From NCBI GenBank assembly GCA_022821725.1, contig JAJEDB010000043.1, positions 1 through 64,000 of the forward strand: 64,000 bases of DNA, given 5' to 3'. Both the position numbers and the translations under genes were made by a program. The DNA comes from Candidatus Poribacteria bacterium (GTDB lineage: Bacteria; Poribacteria; WGA-4E; WGA-3G). Below the pieces are notes generated by a model. It searched no databases. It saw only the letters and a program-made list of their open reading frames with translations, and was not told where the DNA came from. The stretch's first letter is position 1. Each line of letters starts with the position of its first letter. This document shows positions 1 through 7,619 of the stretch, piece by piece.

Positions 1-132
1 TGGGTCTGGGTGAGTTTGACGCGAGCCGCCCGGGCAGCCGGTCAAACGATTTATCAACTCAAAGAAAGTTTACTTGATGATTACATCCGACAACAACTTC
101 AAAAACCTGCTATTTCTATCAATATTGCGTAA
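1..132 (+). CDS. C-terminal fragment of an unidentified protein, possibly a transposase
   Basis: An open frame enters from the left window edge and gives 43 residues ending in PAISINIA before a TAA at 130-132. The stop codon is part of the repeat end TGCGTAAGTCCT. There is no recognisable domain in this short piece. The location inside a presumed insertion-sequence end makes a transposase C-terminus the best guess, based on context only. It overlaps the convergent gene by 34 bases. It is too short to be absent from the ORF track by anything but the length or edge filter. Confidence 0.4.
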   Translation, partial: WVWVSLTRAARAAGQTIYQLKESLLDDYIRQQLQKPAISINIA

Positions 133-137
133 GTCCT
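1..137 (+). mobile_element. Right end of an insertion-sequence-like element (inferred)
   Basis: The segment holds the 3' end of an open frame that stops inside the sequence TGCGTAAGTCCT (126-137). The same dodecamer, inverted, forms the two ends of an 89-bp MITE-like element at 53807-53895 and a small hairpin at 25076-25110. A coding frame stopping within such an end is typical of insertion sequences. The convergent nuclease-domain gene is cut off at this point. I therefore infer an insertion-sequence right end, but the body lies outside the window and the family cannot be named. Confidence 0.45.
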
Positions 138-716
138 AAAGGATTTATGCTCTGTGGCGAGTTTATCCTTAAGGATGAGATCTTTGAGGGTAAAACGTTC
201 GTTGAGGATATCCGCTAAAGTCTGATCGGCGTTCGGGATATCGGTAATGTCTTCAAAGTAGTTTGGATCTCTTCGGTGGTAGTGCGAAATCTGTTGTCCG
301 TTTGTCCACACAGCAATGGGCGCGCCAGTGGCGTTGCAGTAAGAACGGAGTTGTGCCTTACCGTCTTGGAGTTTCGGCTTTTTGACTTCAACGATAATAT
401 AGGGGGTATCGACTCTGTCTTTGTCGAGGATAACAATGTCGGCGCGTTTCTTTTCTCTACCGAAGTTGACAAGGTGTTCAAACCGCAAACGCTCACGCGG
501 ATAATGATACCGATTCAGGAGGCGTTCTACATACAGTTGACGGATAAGTTCTTCAGGCTTTAGTTGGACTGCTTTTCCTCGAATGGGACAGTAGGTGATG
601 GGTCTTTTTTTCCCTTCTATCCTTTGACATAAGCCCTGAATTTCAGATGTGTTGAACAGGTCAAGGCGGTAATTGCTGTCTCCGAGTATTGTTTGAACGA
701 TGTCAGGTTGTGCCAT
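99..716 (-). CDS. HsdR-type N-terminal nuclease domain protein, apparently truncated
   Basis: The 205-residue product matches the N-terminal domain of type I restriction subunits and related methylase fusions (HSDR_N_2 type). Visible motifs are RADIVILD around residue 88 and IIVEVKKPK around residue 107, which form the PD-(D/E)xK nuclease signature, followed by an Ala/Thr-rich helix and an IAVWTNG strand. In full-length relatives the segment LKDLILKDKL leads into a linker and an N6-adenine methylase domain. Here only about 15 residues follow, and they are encoded by the R4 repeat end. I read it as a remnant cut by a mobile element. A free-standing single-domain protein is possible but less likely. 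Confidence 0.7.
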   Translation of the reverse strand: MAQPDIVQTILGDSNYRLDLFNTSEIQGLCQRIEGKKRPITYCPIRGKAVQLKPEELIRQLYVERLLNRYHYPRERLRFEHLVNFGREKKRADIVILDKDRVDTPYIIVEVKKPKLQDGKAQLRSYCNATGAPIAVWTNGQQISHYHRRDPNYFEDITDIPNADQTLADILNERFTLKDLILKDKLATEHKSFRTYAILIEIAGF

Positions 717-731
717 AGTTTTCTCTGTTGG

Positions 732-1202
732 TTAAGCTTGGATAAGCCGCTGTCTCTCAAGTTCTTCTATTCTCCGTCGGAGTGTCTCGATTTCTTCTTG
801 TTGGTCGCGGAGTGCTTTAATTTCTGCTGCTTGTTGGTCGCGATTCCGGTTGTATTGATAAACAATAATCCCCATTGGCACCGCAACGAAGGTGATAATA
901 GCAACGATGAGCGCAATAATTAAATGGCCTTGGAAGTTTATACGCTCCCGTAAATCCGTAATACGGTCTCCTAAACCCGTAATACGTTTTCCTTGCCCTT
1001 CACTTTCAGACGTAATGCGTTTCTCCAACCGGACCTCAACTTCATCTATACGCTTCCCCAGCCGGACCTCAACTTCATTGACAATCTGGCGAATTTTCTC
1101 TAAATCCTCAACACTTAATTCACCAAACACAGAAGGGCTGAAGCACAAAAACCCCAGGATGACCAGAAACGGTCCTAACATTTTCATTAGCAGGTTCTCC
1201 AT
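732..1202 (-). CDS. Secreted or membrane-anchored coiled-coil protein, function unknown
   Basis: The 156-residue protein has an N-terminal signal segment (LVILGFLCFSPSVFG) and heptad-like repeats rich in EVEVRLGKR and RITGLGDRI (about residues 35-90). A single strong membrane helix follows (LIIALIVAIITFVAVPMGIIV, about 95-115), then a second charged coiled coil that ends LRRRIEELERQR. I do not recognise a catalytic domain. Such short coiled-coil/TM proteins could be oligomeric scaffolds. It lies 15 bases upstream of the truncated nuclease gene on the same strand and has its own promoter at 1235-1263. Confidence 0.7.
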   Translation of the reverse strand: MENLLMKMLGPFLVILGFLCFSPSVFGELSVEDLEKIRQIVNEVEVRLGKRIDEVEVRLEKRITSESEGQGKRITGLGDRITDLRERINFQGHLIIALIVAIITFVAVPMGIIVYQYNRNRDQQAAEIKALRDQQEEIETLRRRIEELERQRLIQA

Positions 1203-1234
1203 ACACTTCAGAATAGATTTTCTACACTTTACGA

Positions 1235-1263
1235 ATTATAGCACAGCTGCCGAGTATTCGCAA
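1235..1263 (-). promoter_or_regulatory. Sigma70-type promoter for the coiled-coil membrane protein
   Basis: On the minus strand, TTGCGA (1263-1258) and TATAAT (1240-1235) are separated by 17 bases. TGC precedes the -10, giving an extended -10 box. Transcription would start near 1228, about 26 bases before the ATG at 1202. Confidence 0.65.
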
Positions 1264-1277
1264 CAAAATGCTTATCC

Positions 1278-2015
1278 TCAGAAACGTGGAAAAGATACAG
1301 CGACTATATCCATCGTCATCGCGACGAGCCAGTGAATTACTGCGCCGTAGATGAACGAACGCGTTTCCAGTGCCAGCACACCGAGCAATACACCCGCAAT
1401 CACAGAACCGATTGCCTCCGGTAAGGGTTTTGCGTAATGCATCACCGCAAAAGGAATCGTCTGAATTAAGAGAGTGTAGTTCCCGAATTTCCGTTCCAAT
1501 CCGAAAAGCATAAACCCACGGAAGAAGAATTCCCACGAAAACATGTAAACACCATACGCGAGTTGATACGGGAGGAACGCCTGCCAACTGCTTGCGATCG
1601 CCTTACAAAGTGGATACTTTGCTACGAAAGGCGGATACACGATAACGGCGAGAATCACCACAGGTATCATCAGGAACCACGCGATTCCTGTCACACCCCA
1701 TCCAAGTTTCTGATGCCCGAGTTGGAATCCATAGTCCTTCAACCGCGCTTTTGTTCCAAATTGCGCAACAAGCACAGGCGCGAGCAGTAAGGTGAGTGCC
1801 GTCGTCAGAAACCAGTAATAGTAGGAATGGCTCTCTATCAATGGGAGGTCGATAAAGTATTCTGCGAAGTGTTGCCTGAAAAAACTCCGTCGGCTGTAAT
1901 ACCTGTGCAACGTTAGCAGGAGCCCAGAAGCAAGTAGAATAACAGCCGCCTGTTGTTCCCAACCGCGTAGATATTTCTCTTTTAAGTTTTGGAAATGGGA
2001 ATACATACTTGACAT
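1278..2015 (-). CDS. CPBP (CAAX-protease/bacteriocin-processing) family membrane protein
   Basis: The 245-residue polytopic protein has about seven hydrophobic segments. The C-terminal half carries the CPBP/Abi signature: WEFFFRGF (about 160-167), FAVMHY (about 190-195) and a third helix with HWLVAMTMD (about 228-236). Members are intramembrane proteases of the Rce1 type, or scaffolds. The usual first motif is EExxxR, but here the second acid is replaced, giving EFFFR; this variant is one I recall from other CPBP proteins. ATG is at 2015, with a second ATG three codons later. The gene is transcribed divergently from the GT9 gene through a shared promoter region. The substrate is unknown. Confidence 0.85.
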   Translation of the reverse strand: MSSMYSHFQNLKEKYLRGWEQQAAVILLASGLLLTLHRYYSRRSFFRQHFAEYFIDLPLIESHSYYYWFLTTALTLLLAPVLVAQFGTKARLKDYGFQLGHQKLGWGVTGIAWFLMIPVVILAVIVYPPFVAKYPLCKAIASSWQAFLPYQLAYGVYMFSWEFFFRGFMLFGLERKFGNYTLLIQTIPFAVMHYAKPLPEAIGSVIAGVLLGVLALETRSFIYGAVIHWLVAMTMDIVAVSFPRF

Positions 2016-2037
2016 CCAGTCTGTTTTGGGGTATTAT
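2009..2037 (+). promoter_or_regulatory. Sigma70 promoter for the GT9 gene (half of a bidirectional promoter)
   Basis: TTGACA (2009-2014), a 17-base spacer and TATTAT (2032-2037) make a near-consensus promoter. Transcription would begin near 2044. The TTG that the ORF track uses as a start at 2009 is actually this -35 box, so translation must start later, at ATG 2081. Confidence 0.75.
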
Positions 2038-2061
2038 ATCGCGAACAGCACAAATTTGCAA
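2033..2061 (-). promoter_or_regulatory. Sigma70 promoter for the CPBP gene, sharing the -10 region with the opposite promoter
   Basis: On the minus strand TTGCAA (2061-2056), a 17-base spacer and a perfect TATAAT (2038-2033) face the CPBP gene. The -10 overlaps the -10 of the plus-strand promoter by five bases, so one AT-rich box would serve both directions. Confidence 0.65.
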
Positions 2062-2080
2062 TAGCCAGCGAAGGAACAGG

Positions 2081-3097
2081 ATGTTTGCCCCTCATCAGAT
2101 TCATCGCATTCTAATCATAAGACTTGCGCCACTCGGAGAAACCGTTCTCACAACACCCGTCATTCGTGCCTTACGCCAACACTTTCGAGATGCCTATATC
2201 GCTTATATGGTAGCCCCGACACGAGAGGCGTTAGTGTCCGCAAATCCACATCTGAACGAGGTTCTTACGTATCAAACCTCCGTGCCGAAACTCATCTACC
2301 AGATGGCTCGACGAAAATTCCAAATGGCGGTTGTGCTGCAGCCGACGTTCCGTCTCGTTCTTCACACATTTCTTGCGAGAATCCCGTTCCGTGTTGGCTT
2401 CAAAACGAACGCTGGTGGAAAGAAATTGCTGAATCTCGCAGTTCCGAATAATACAGCGCAGCATGAAACGGAGCGGTATCTCGATGTGGTTCGTGCCTTG
2501 GGTATTGAAGCCGTGAACACTGAACCGGAAGTATTTGTGGATAGGGCAGGCAAGGCGTGGGTGAACAATTTTCTTGAAGATCGAGAACTGAATGACGGCA
2601 GCCCCATTATCGGTCTCAATCCGGGTGCTGCGACAGTCTATCGCCGATGGCATGCATCAAACTTTGCGACCCTTGCGGATCGATTACATGAAACATACGA
2701 CGCACATATTATTATCACGACTGGACCGCGCGAAGGTGAATTATCGGATCAGGTGGCGGACGCGATGTCACATTCACCCATTATTGTCAATCAGGCGACC
2801 CCGATGCAACTTGCGGCACTTTTGCGACGGTGTAATCTCTACATCAGCAACGATACGGGACCGATGCACCTCAGTACCGCTGTGAAAACGCCGACGATTG
2901 CCCTGTTCGGTGCCTCTAACCTCATCCAGTGGGCACCGCCGTGGGACAGACACGCCGTGGTCGCGCGCAAAGGGTGTTCGTTTATGAAAACACTGTCGTC
3001 CAGAGAATGGGACGCATATCCCGATCGCGCACACGAAAATCTTGAGGCGATTACCCCAGATACGGTTATGGCAGCAGTCGAGGAACTCAAATGGTGA
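2081..3097 (+). CDS. Glycosyltransferase family 9 (heptosyltransferase-like)
   Basis: The 338-residue protein has the family 9 architecture: two Rossmann-like halves, an N-terminal ILIIRLAPLGETVLTTPVIRAL segment and a C-terminal nucleotide-binding part with ISNDTGPMHLSTAVKTPTIALFG (about 255-278). Such enzymes transfer heptose from ADP-heptose to lipopolysaccharide core or related glycans at the inner face of the cytoplasmic membrane. The start is set at ATG 2081, which has an AAGGA sequence upstream and lies about 37 bases after the predicted transcription start. The TTG at 2009 in the ORF track falls in the -35 box. The stop codon overlaps the next gene (ATGGTGA). The exact sugar is not predictable. 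Confidence 0.85.
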   Translation: MFAPHQIHRILIIRLAPLGETVLTTPVIRALRQHFRDAYIAYMVAPTREALVSANPHLNEVLTYQTSVPKLIYQMARRKFQMAVVLQPTFRLVLHTFLARIPFRVGFKTNAGGKKLLNLAVPNNTAQHETERYLDVVRALGIEAVNTEPEVFVDRAGKAWVNNFLEDRELNDGSPIIGLNPGAATVYRRWHASNFATLADRLHETYDAHIIITTGPREGELSDQVADAMSHSPIIVNQATPMQLAALLRRCNLYISNDTGPMHLSTAVKTPTIALFGASNLIQWAPPWDRHAVVARKGCSFMKTLSSREWDAYPDRAHENLEAITPDTVMAAVEELKW

Positions 3098-4599
3098 ATT
3101 CTGAACGCACTTCAGTCGAAGCATTAGACGCACAACACATCCAAAATTGTCTGACCGACATTCGGGGTAGAATGTATCGGCAGGCACTCCTGCAGACGAT
3201 CACGTCCACGCTCCTCTGTGGGCTGGTGCTGCTTGTGGTGTTGTTCTTTCTGAACCGAGTGATTCCCCTACCGATCCGACTGCTAAGTGTGAGTGGGGTT
3301 ATCAGTTTTGTCGCGGTGGCTGTCGGTGTATGTCTCAGTGTCAAACATCGTCAGGATTTAGACACCGTCGCGCGGGCTGTTGACGAAAAAATGGGACTCA
3401 GCGAGCGTCTCGGGACGGCGTTTGGATCGATGCGAACCGATCCCCAAAGTGAATTCGCACAACTCCAAATTCGAGATGCCGCAGCGACTGCGACAACCTT
3501 AGATGTTGTAAAAGTAAGTCCATATTGTCTCCCAAAGTTCGTGAAATTCTTTCCGATTCCGCTGCTGTTGATTGGGCTATCCTTCACTATTCCCCCTTTC
3601 TATGAGGTGCCGCAACCCCTGACGCATTCGCAGCAACAGGCGTTAGATAGAATCATTCAAAATCTTGAAGGAGAACACGTTGAGAATTTGGACTTAAAGC
3701 GTCAGGTGACCGATACGATGAAAGCGTTGAAAGCGGCATCGAATCTCAACACAGCACAAAAACATCTCAGCGACTTAAAAAAAGAGATCTGCACGCAGCG
3801 ATCAGAACAAACTGCCATTGCTGAAGCAGTAGAAGCGAGTCAAAGCTTTCGCGGTATGGATGCCGATCAACTCGCTGCAGCACTGGAAAACCTCACTGAA
3901 CAGGCTGCGATACCATCGGAACTCCAAGCGGAACTTATGGAACTCTTCGAACGTTTGGCTGAAGATCTACCAGAGGGAGCGCTCAATGATTCACTGAACC
4001 AGATTCAGGGACAAGCCGTCACACCGGAGACATTGCGAGACATCATTGCTGCCCTTGAGCAGATGGAAAAGTCGTCCGATCTTGCGGAATTGGAGGCACA
4101 CCTCACGGCAAACCAAAAGGAACTGGCATTGGCGACGCTTGAAACGCAATCCGCAGGCGGTGGAATTGCGAATAGCGATGGCGGACCTGGACAAGATGCG
4201 GGGAACCGCGAGGTTGAGGGAACTCGTGAAGGTTCGTCAAATTCCGATTCATCCTCAGCATCACAAACAGCCGAATCAGGCGGCATGACGAGTGAAACGG
4301 ACCAACCAGATGCTACCACACCCCTGACAGGTGCGGAAACCCCCACCTTTCAGGTTAACGGAGAAGAGTTGACCCTGACGACGGGTGCATCTGGCACTGC
4401 GGAAGGTGTCTCTCGTGTCTTCACGGGTGCGGTAACCGACGACGCGCCTGCCTATCTACCCTTTGCCGATGTCGTCCTCAACGCGTCACGTGCGTATGCT
4501 GCAGCCGTAGAAAATAACCGTATTCCTGTCCGATATCAGACACAGATTAAATCTTACTTAGAGGCAATTTCGACAAAAAATGAAAAAGAGCGTCATTAA
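3091..4599 (+). CDS. DUF4175-like membrane protein with coiled-coil and low-complexity regions
   Basis: The 502-residue protein begins with a cytoplasmic segment and two hydrophobic hairpin helices (about 36-80). A VARAVDEKMGLSERLGTAF motif follows, and then a third membrane helix near 150-170. The remainder is alpha-helical and charged, and a Ser/Gly/Asp/Thr-rich stretch occupies about 350-430. The layout resembles DUF4175-type proteins often found beside MoxR ATPases, but no MoxR gene is present here. It starts inside the stop codon of the GT9 gene and overlaps the next gene by 20 bases, so translation is likely coupled. Function is unknown. Confidence 0.7.
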   Translation: MVNSERTSVEALDAQHIQNCLTDIRGRMYRQALLQTITSTLLCGLVLLVVLFFLNRVIPLPIRLLSVSGVISFVAVAVGVCLSVKHRQDLDTVARAVDEKMGLSERLGTAFGSMRTDPQSEFAQLQIRDAAATATTLDVVKVSPYCLPKFVKFFPIPLLLIGLSFTIPPFYEVPQPLTHSQQQALDRIIQNLEGEHVENLDLKRQVTDTMKALKAASNLNTAQKHLSDLKKEICTQRSEQTAIAEAVEASQSFRGMDADQLAAALENLTEQAAIPSELQAELMELFERLAEDLPEGALNDSLNQIQGQAVTPETLRDIIAALEQMEKSSDLAELEAHLTANQKELALATLETQSAGGGIANSDGGPGQDAGNREVEGTREGSSNSDSSSASQTAESGGMTSETDQPDATTPLTGAETPTFQVNGEELTLTTGASGTAEGVSRVFTGAVTDDAPAYLPFADVVLNASRAYAAAVENNRIPVRYQTQIKSYLEAISTKNEKERH

Positions 4600-5254
4600 A
4601 ATTCTCATTACGGTTGGGGTCGTTGCGACTGTTTATCTCGTGTTGAGAGCCTACGGCGTAACAGACGACATTCGTTTAGAAAACGTCCCGAAAATCAAAA
4701 CATGGGTAGAAGGTTTTGGAAGAATCGCGCCCTTCGTCTACATCGGGCTTTATCTGGTATCCACTGTCTTTTTCCTCCCCGGTGCCCCCGTAACTATCTT
4801 GGCAGGTTTCGTCTTCGGACCCCTGTGGGGCATCTTTTACGCGTCCGTGGCTTCGATTATCTCTGTCTCCGTTGCTTTTCTAATTGCCCGCTATGTTGCC
4901 CGCGACCTCGTTGAAGGTTGGGTCAAAGACAATGCACAATTCCGGAAAATAGATGAACAGGTTGAAGAACAGGGCTGGCGTATCGTGATGTTTACACGCG
5001 TGGTCCCGATTTTCCCATTCAATCTCCAAAACTATGCCTACGGGTTAACCAGTATTCGGTTCCCCACTTATGTACTCGTCTCCGCTATCTTTATGTTGCC
5101 GGGGACGGCAGTGTTTGTCCAACTCGGTGGGGCATTTGTGAGGGGTGAGGGCAATATTTGGAAGACGCTCCTCTATCTTGGAATCGCTGGCGTGCTGCTG
5201 CTCTTGCTATCTTTGATTCCGAAACTCCTACGAAAATATCAAACGAAATTGTAA
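4580..5254 (+). CDS. TVP38/TMEM64 (DedA-superfamily) membrane protein
   Basis: The 224-residue protein has a TVP38/TMEM64 domain: FFLPGAPVTILAGFVFGPLWG (about 65-85), a re-entrant-type motif, and FTRVVPIFPFNLQNYAYGLTSI (about 137-158). Further helices lie on both sides. Family members are inner-membrane proteins linked to lipid scrambling or transport and membrane homeostasis; the substrate is not visible from sequence. The gene overlaps the previous one by 20 bases and ends 27 bases from the convergent cca gene. No terminator hairpin is seen in that gap. Confidence 0.88.
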   Translation: MKKSVIKILITVGVVATVYLVLRAYGVTDDIRLENVPKIKTWVEGFGRIAPFVYIGLYLVSTVFFLPGAPVTILAGFVFGPLWGIFYASVASIISVSVAFLIARYVARDLVEGWVKDNAQFRKIDEQVEEQGWRIVMFTRVVPIFPFNLQNYAYGLTSIRFPTYVLVSAIFMLPGTAVFVQLGGAFVRGEGNIWKTLLYLGIAGVLLLLLSLIPKLLRKYQTKL

Positions 5255-5281
5255 CGCAGAGAAACCGACGGAAGAGTTACG

Positions 5282-6613
5282 TTACGGACACTTCTGAATT
5301 AACACCGCCACCGCAGCCAACGCCTCTGCCCGGGTTCGGATTTCGCCATCAAATTGACGGTCCTCAATCTCCTTCAGCAGCACTCCAATTTGCGTTCCTT
5401 CTTTCAAATGGAATTCCTGAATCAGATCGTCCCCTGTAATGAGTCTCCCCTGTTTGCAGATAGGTAGAATGTGTTCATAGTAAGTATCAGCAATCTGTTT
5501 TAGAATTGCCGAATCCATCGGATACACTGCCGCTGAATATAGAAGAATTCCCCACCAATCGGAGGCATGATTTCTCAGGAAGTGGTTTATCTGTTTCCGT
5601 GTCAATTGAGGGATTATGTTTTTTAGTGTCGCGCTCCCTGAGATGAGGCATTCCATAAACTGCCCCGCCTTTCGACTGAATCGGAGGCGTTTACCGATAT
5701 CCCCCACATTGTCTCCCAAGAGTAGACTCAATTTGATGAGCGAGTGCCTATCGGTTTCTACGCTGACTTTCTCTCGAAGATAGCGTTCAATTTCCTTGCG
5801 GTAAGATTGCAGGAACGGAGGAATTGGATTCTCCTCGAAGGTCTCAAGGGCGGTCAACGTCCGAGGCGTCTCCTCGATGTTCGGAACGACCTGTGCGAGG
5901 AGTCCGGACGCTTCCATTTGTTGTAAATATGGGTGTGCCTTCTTAACGTGAAAAATTTTCATCAGTTCGTCTCGACATCGTTCCCCCGCTACATCAGACA
6001 GCATCGACCTATGGGCTGTTACGAGATCGATTGCCTCTTGGGAGATATCAAAATCTAACTGTGCTGCGAATCTATAAATCCGTAGGAGCCGCACCGGATC
6101 CGCTATCACCACCTGCTCGCTCGGAAATCGGAGCATGCCTGTCTTTAGGTCTTTCATACCACCGCATGGGTCGATTACCCGACAGAGGATTTGTTCGCGT
6201 GCCATAATTGTAAAAGTTTCCACACTTTCAAGCGCAATTGCCATAGCATTAATTGTCAGGTCCCGCAGACGTAAATCGTCAGTGAGTGATGCGGCTCGGA
6301 ACTGTGCGAAATCCATACTGAGCTGCGGAGATTGTGAAGAGCTGCCCGGCTTAACAATCACGCGGGCTGTGGGCGGATTTTCTTCCAAAGCGATAGCGAT
6401 TGCTCCGATAGTGGCTGCGAACGCTTTCGCGAACTGGATTGCATTAGAAGCCAACGTAAAATCAATATCTGTCGTCTGCCGTCCGAGCAACAAATCCCGC
6501 ACACTACCTCCGACGAGATAAAGCTGCACACCTCGCTCTTTTGCGAAAGTTGTGAGTGCCCGCAGGATCGGGTCATCAAAGAATTTTTGGAAGGATTGGG
6601 TAGTTGTGTTCAT
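5282..6613 (-). CDS. cca: CCA-adding tRNA nucleotidyltransferase / poly(A) polymerase family
   Basis: The 443-residue product starts its catalytic head with YLVGGSVRDLLLGRQTTDIDFTL (about 32-54). This contains the GGxVRD and DxD metal-binding signatures of class II nucleotidyltransferases. RLLRIYRFAAQLDF (about 181-194) is the RRxxR-type helix that follows in the neck domain, and a helical body completes the family length. The enzyme adds or repairs the 3' CCA of tRNA; a poly(A) polymerase role cannot be excluded. Its ATG overlaps the stop of the upstream YdjM-like gene by four bases (ATGA), so they form a two-gene operon. C-terminal HD motifs are not obvious. Confidence 0.9.
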   Translation of the reverse strand: MNTTTQSFQKFFDDPILRALTTFAKERGVQLYLVGGSVRDLLLGRQTTDIDFTLASNAIQFAKAFAATIGAIAIALEENPPTARVIVKPGSSSQSPQLSMDFAQFRAASLTDDLRLRDLTINAMAIALESVETFTIMAREQILCRVIDPCGGMKDLKTGMLRFPSEQVVIADPVRLLRIYRFAAQLDFDISQEAIDLVTAHRSMLSDVAGERCRDELMKIFHVKKAHPYLQQMEASGLLAQVVPNIEETPRTLTALETFEENPIPPFLQSYRKEIERYLREKVSVETDRHSLIKLSLLLGDNVGDIGKRLRFSRKAGQFMECLISGSATLKNIIPQLTRKQINHFLRNHASDWWGILLYSAAVYPMDSAILKQIADTYYEHILPICKQGRLITGDDLIQEFHLKEGTQIGVLLKEIEDRQFDGEIRTRAEALAAVAVLIQKCP

Positions 6614-7230
6614 TGGTTAACTCGTGCCTTCCGGCGTTGTGCTTTTCGCGAACGAAACAAGATCCCATCCAGATGAAGATGCGTTGCGTACCCGATAAAA
6701 CTTGCTACATAGAACGGAAAACCGCTGCGGATCGCCCCCATAAGTCCTTCCCACTCTCGCAAGGCAGTGAGTGCGTCTATGAGCGTCCCATTTGTCTCCC
6801 ACTCTGAATATGCGGCATAAATCGGTATTAACAGAAACACACCGGGTAGCAAAATCATCGTAACTTTGGCATGTGTCCACCCCCGATGTTTGCTCATAAT
6901 TGGGAGCATCGCGAATAAGCCCAGCAGCGCCGATTCCAGATACTTTTGAAAAAAAACGATCAAGACTACGTTCAGCGCAAAGAGGACGGTATAAAATATT
7001 TTTTGACTCTTGCTCTTAATATCGACATCTGGCCACAATCCAAACAGGACTGCCACAACAAAACAGCCGATAATTTTCACAATATCTCTCACCGGCGGAA
7101 TTGTTGGATTCCACTCCTGTGGCACAGTATCATAAAGGATTGGAACGGCGAAGGTGGTAATAAGTGAGAGGGTGAAAAAAGCACTATAAGCGACTAATCC
7201 ACCGATCCAGTGTTCGCGGAACATGCTCAT
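6610..7230 (-). CDS. YdjM-like membrane-bound metal-dependent hydrolase
   Basis: The 206-residue polytopic protein resembles the YdjM/LexA-binding membrane hydrolase family. It has GLWPDVDI after the second helix (about 62-69) and HRGWTHA (about 114-120), the conserved Asp and His positions of the family, and a late AthlhlD motif (YATHLHLDG). I set the start at ATG 7230, not 7287. An extended -10 box (TGCTATACT) sits directly before it and would lie inside the coding region of the longer version. ATG 7224 two codons on is an alternative. No Shine-Dalgarno is present, so a leaderless mRNA is likely. The role is unknown. Confidence 0.75.
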   Translation of the reverse strand: MSMFREHWIGGLVAYSAFFTLSLITTFAVPILYDTVPQEWNPTIPPVRDIVKIIGCFVVAVLFGLWPDVDIKSKSQKIFYTVLFALNVVLIVFFQKYLESALLGLFAMLPIMSKHRGWTHAKVTMILLPGVFLLIPIYAAYSEWETNGTLIDALTALREWEGLMGAIRSGFPFYVASFIGYATHLHLDGILFRSRKAQRRKARVNQ

Positions 7231-7237
7231 GGCAAAT

Positions 7238-7246
7238 AGTATAGCA
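7238..7246 (-). promoter_or_regulatory. Extended -10 promoter for the YdjM-like/cca operon
   Basis: On the minus strand TGC-TATACT (7246-7238) ends seven bases before ATG 7230. No good -35 is visible. The predicted start point coincides with the A of the ATG, as expected for a leaderless transcript. Confidence 0.55.
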
Positions 7247-7311
7247 TATTTATCACCCGAATAAAAATTACTTTTTACCCTATCCATAGGCGGAGAGCAC
7301 TTGGATTTAAT

Positions 7312-7340
7312 TTGACTTTCAGCGCAGAATATGATACAAT
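7312..7340 (+). promoter_or_regulatory. Sigma70 promoter of the rimP-nusA-infB operon
   Basis: TTGACT (7312-7317), a 17-base spacer and TACAAT (7335-7340), with TG one base before the -10, form a strong extended promoter. The start point would be near 7346, leaving a leader of about 275 nt before rimP. Confidence 0.75.
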
Positions 7341-7345
7341 TATGT

Positions 7346-7619
7346 CATAATCTATGCGAAAGCCTTTAGATTTCCCAATTGGCTTGACGAAAAAAAGGAA
7401 AACGGGTATTATGTAACAATAGAGGTGGATGGGAGAGAATTGATACCCCGTTGCTTCGGCATCGGTAGGGTCGTAAAACGCAGTCCTTGGAATTCAGGTG
7501 AGGTCTTCGTCCTCGATTTATCTATTCCTGTCAACTGTGTACTACGACATCACAGAAACCGCGAAGACCTCTATGAGTGGGAGTATCGCGTTTTTTTATT
7601 TTTTATATTATATGTTGGT
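7346..7619 (+). ncRNA. Long structured leader of the rimP operon, possible attenuator
   Basis: The leader has three notable structures. A UUCG-capped hairpin lies at about 7446-7471. A perfect 10-base inverted repeat GAGGTCTTCG (7500-7509)/CGAAGACCTC (7562-7571) forms a long-range helix. A compact hairpin CGCGA (7560-7564)/TCGCG (7586-7590), with an inner four-pair helix, runs straight into TTTTTTTATTTTTT. The last two share bases 7562-7571 and cannot form together. That is the layout of an antiterminator and an intrinsic terminator. The ORF track reads the 3' two-thirds as an N-terminal extension of RimP from a GTG; it matches nothing in RimP and is rejected. No tRNA is present. Confidence 0.5.

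Noticed and set aside
2009-2080. TTG start of the GT9 gene at 2009
   Set aside because: This TTG is the first part of a TTGACA -35 box with a well-placed -10; transcription starts after it. ATG 2081 has a ribosome binding site.
7425-7619. N-terminal extension of RimP starting at GTG 7425 in the ORF track
   Set aside because: The 65 extra residues match nothing in RimP, and the DNA contains a long inverted repeat and a terminator-like hairpin. It is a leader, not coding sequence.
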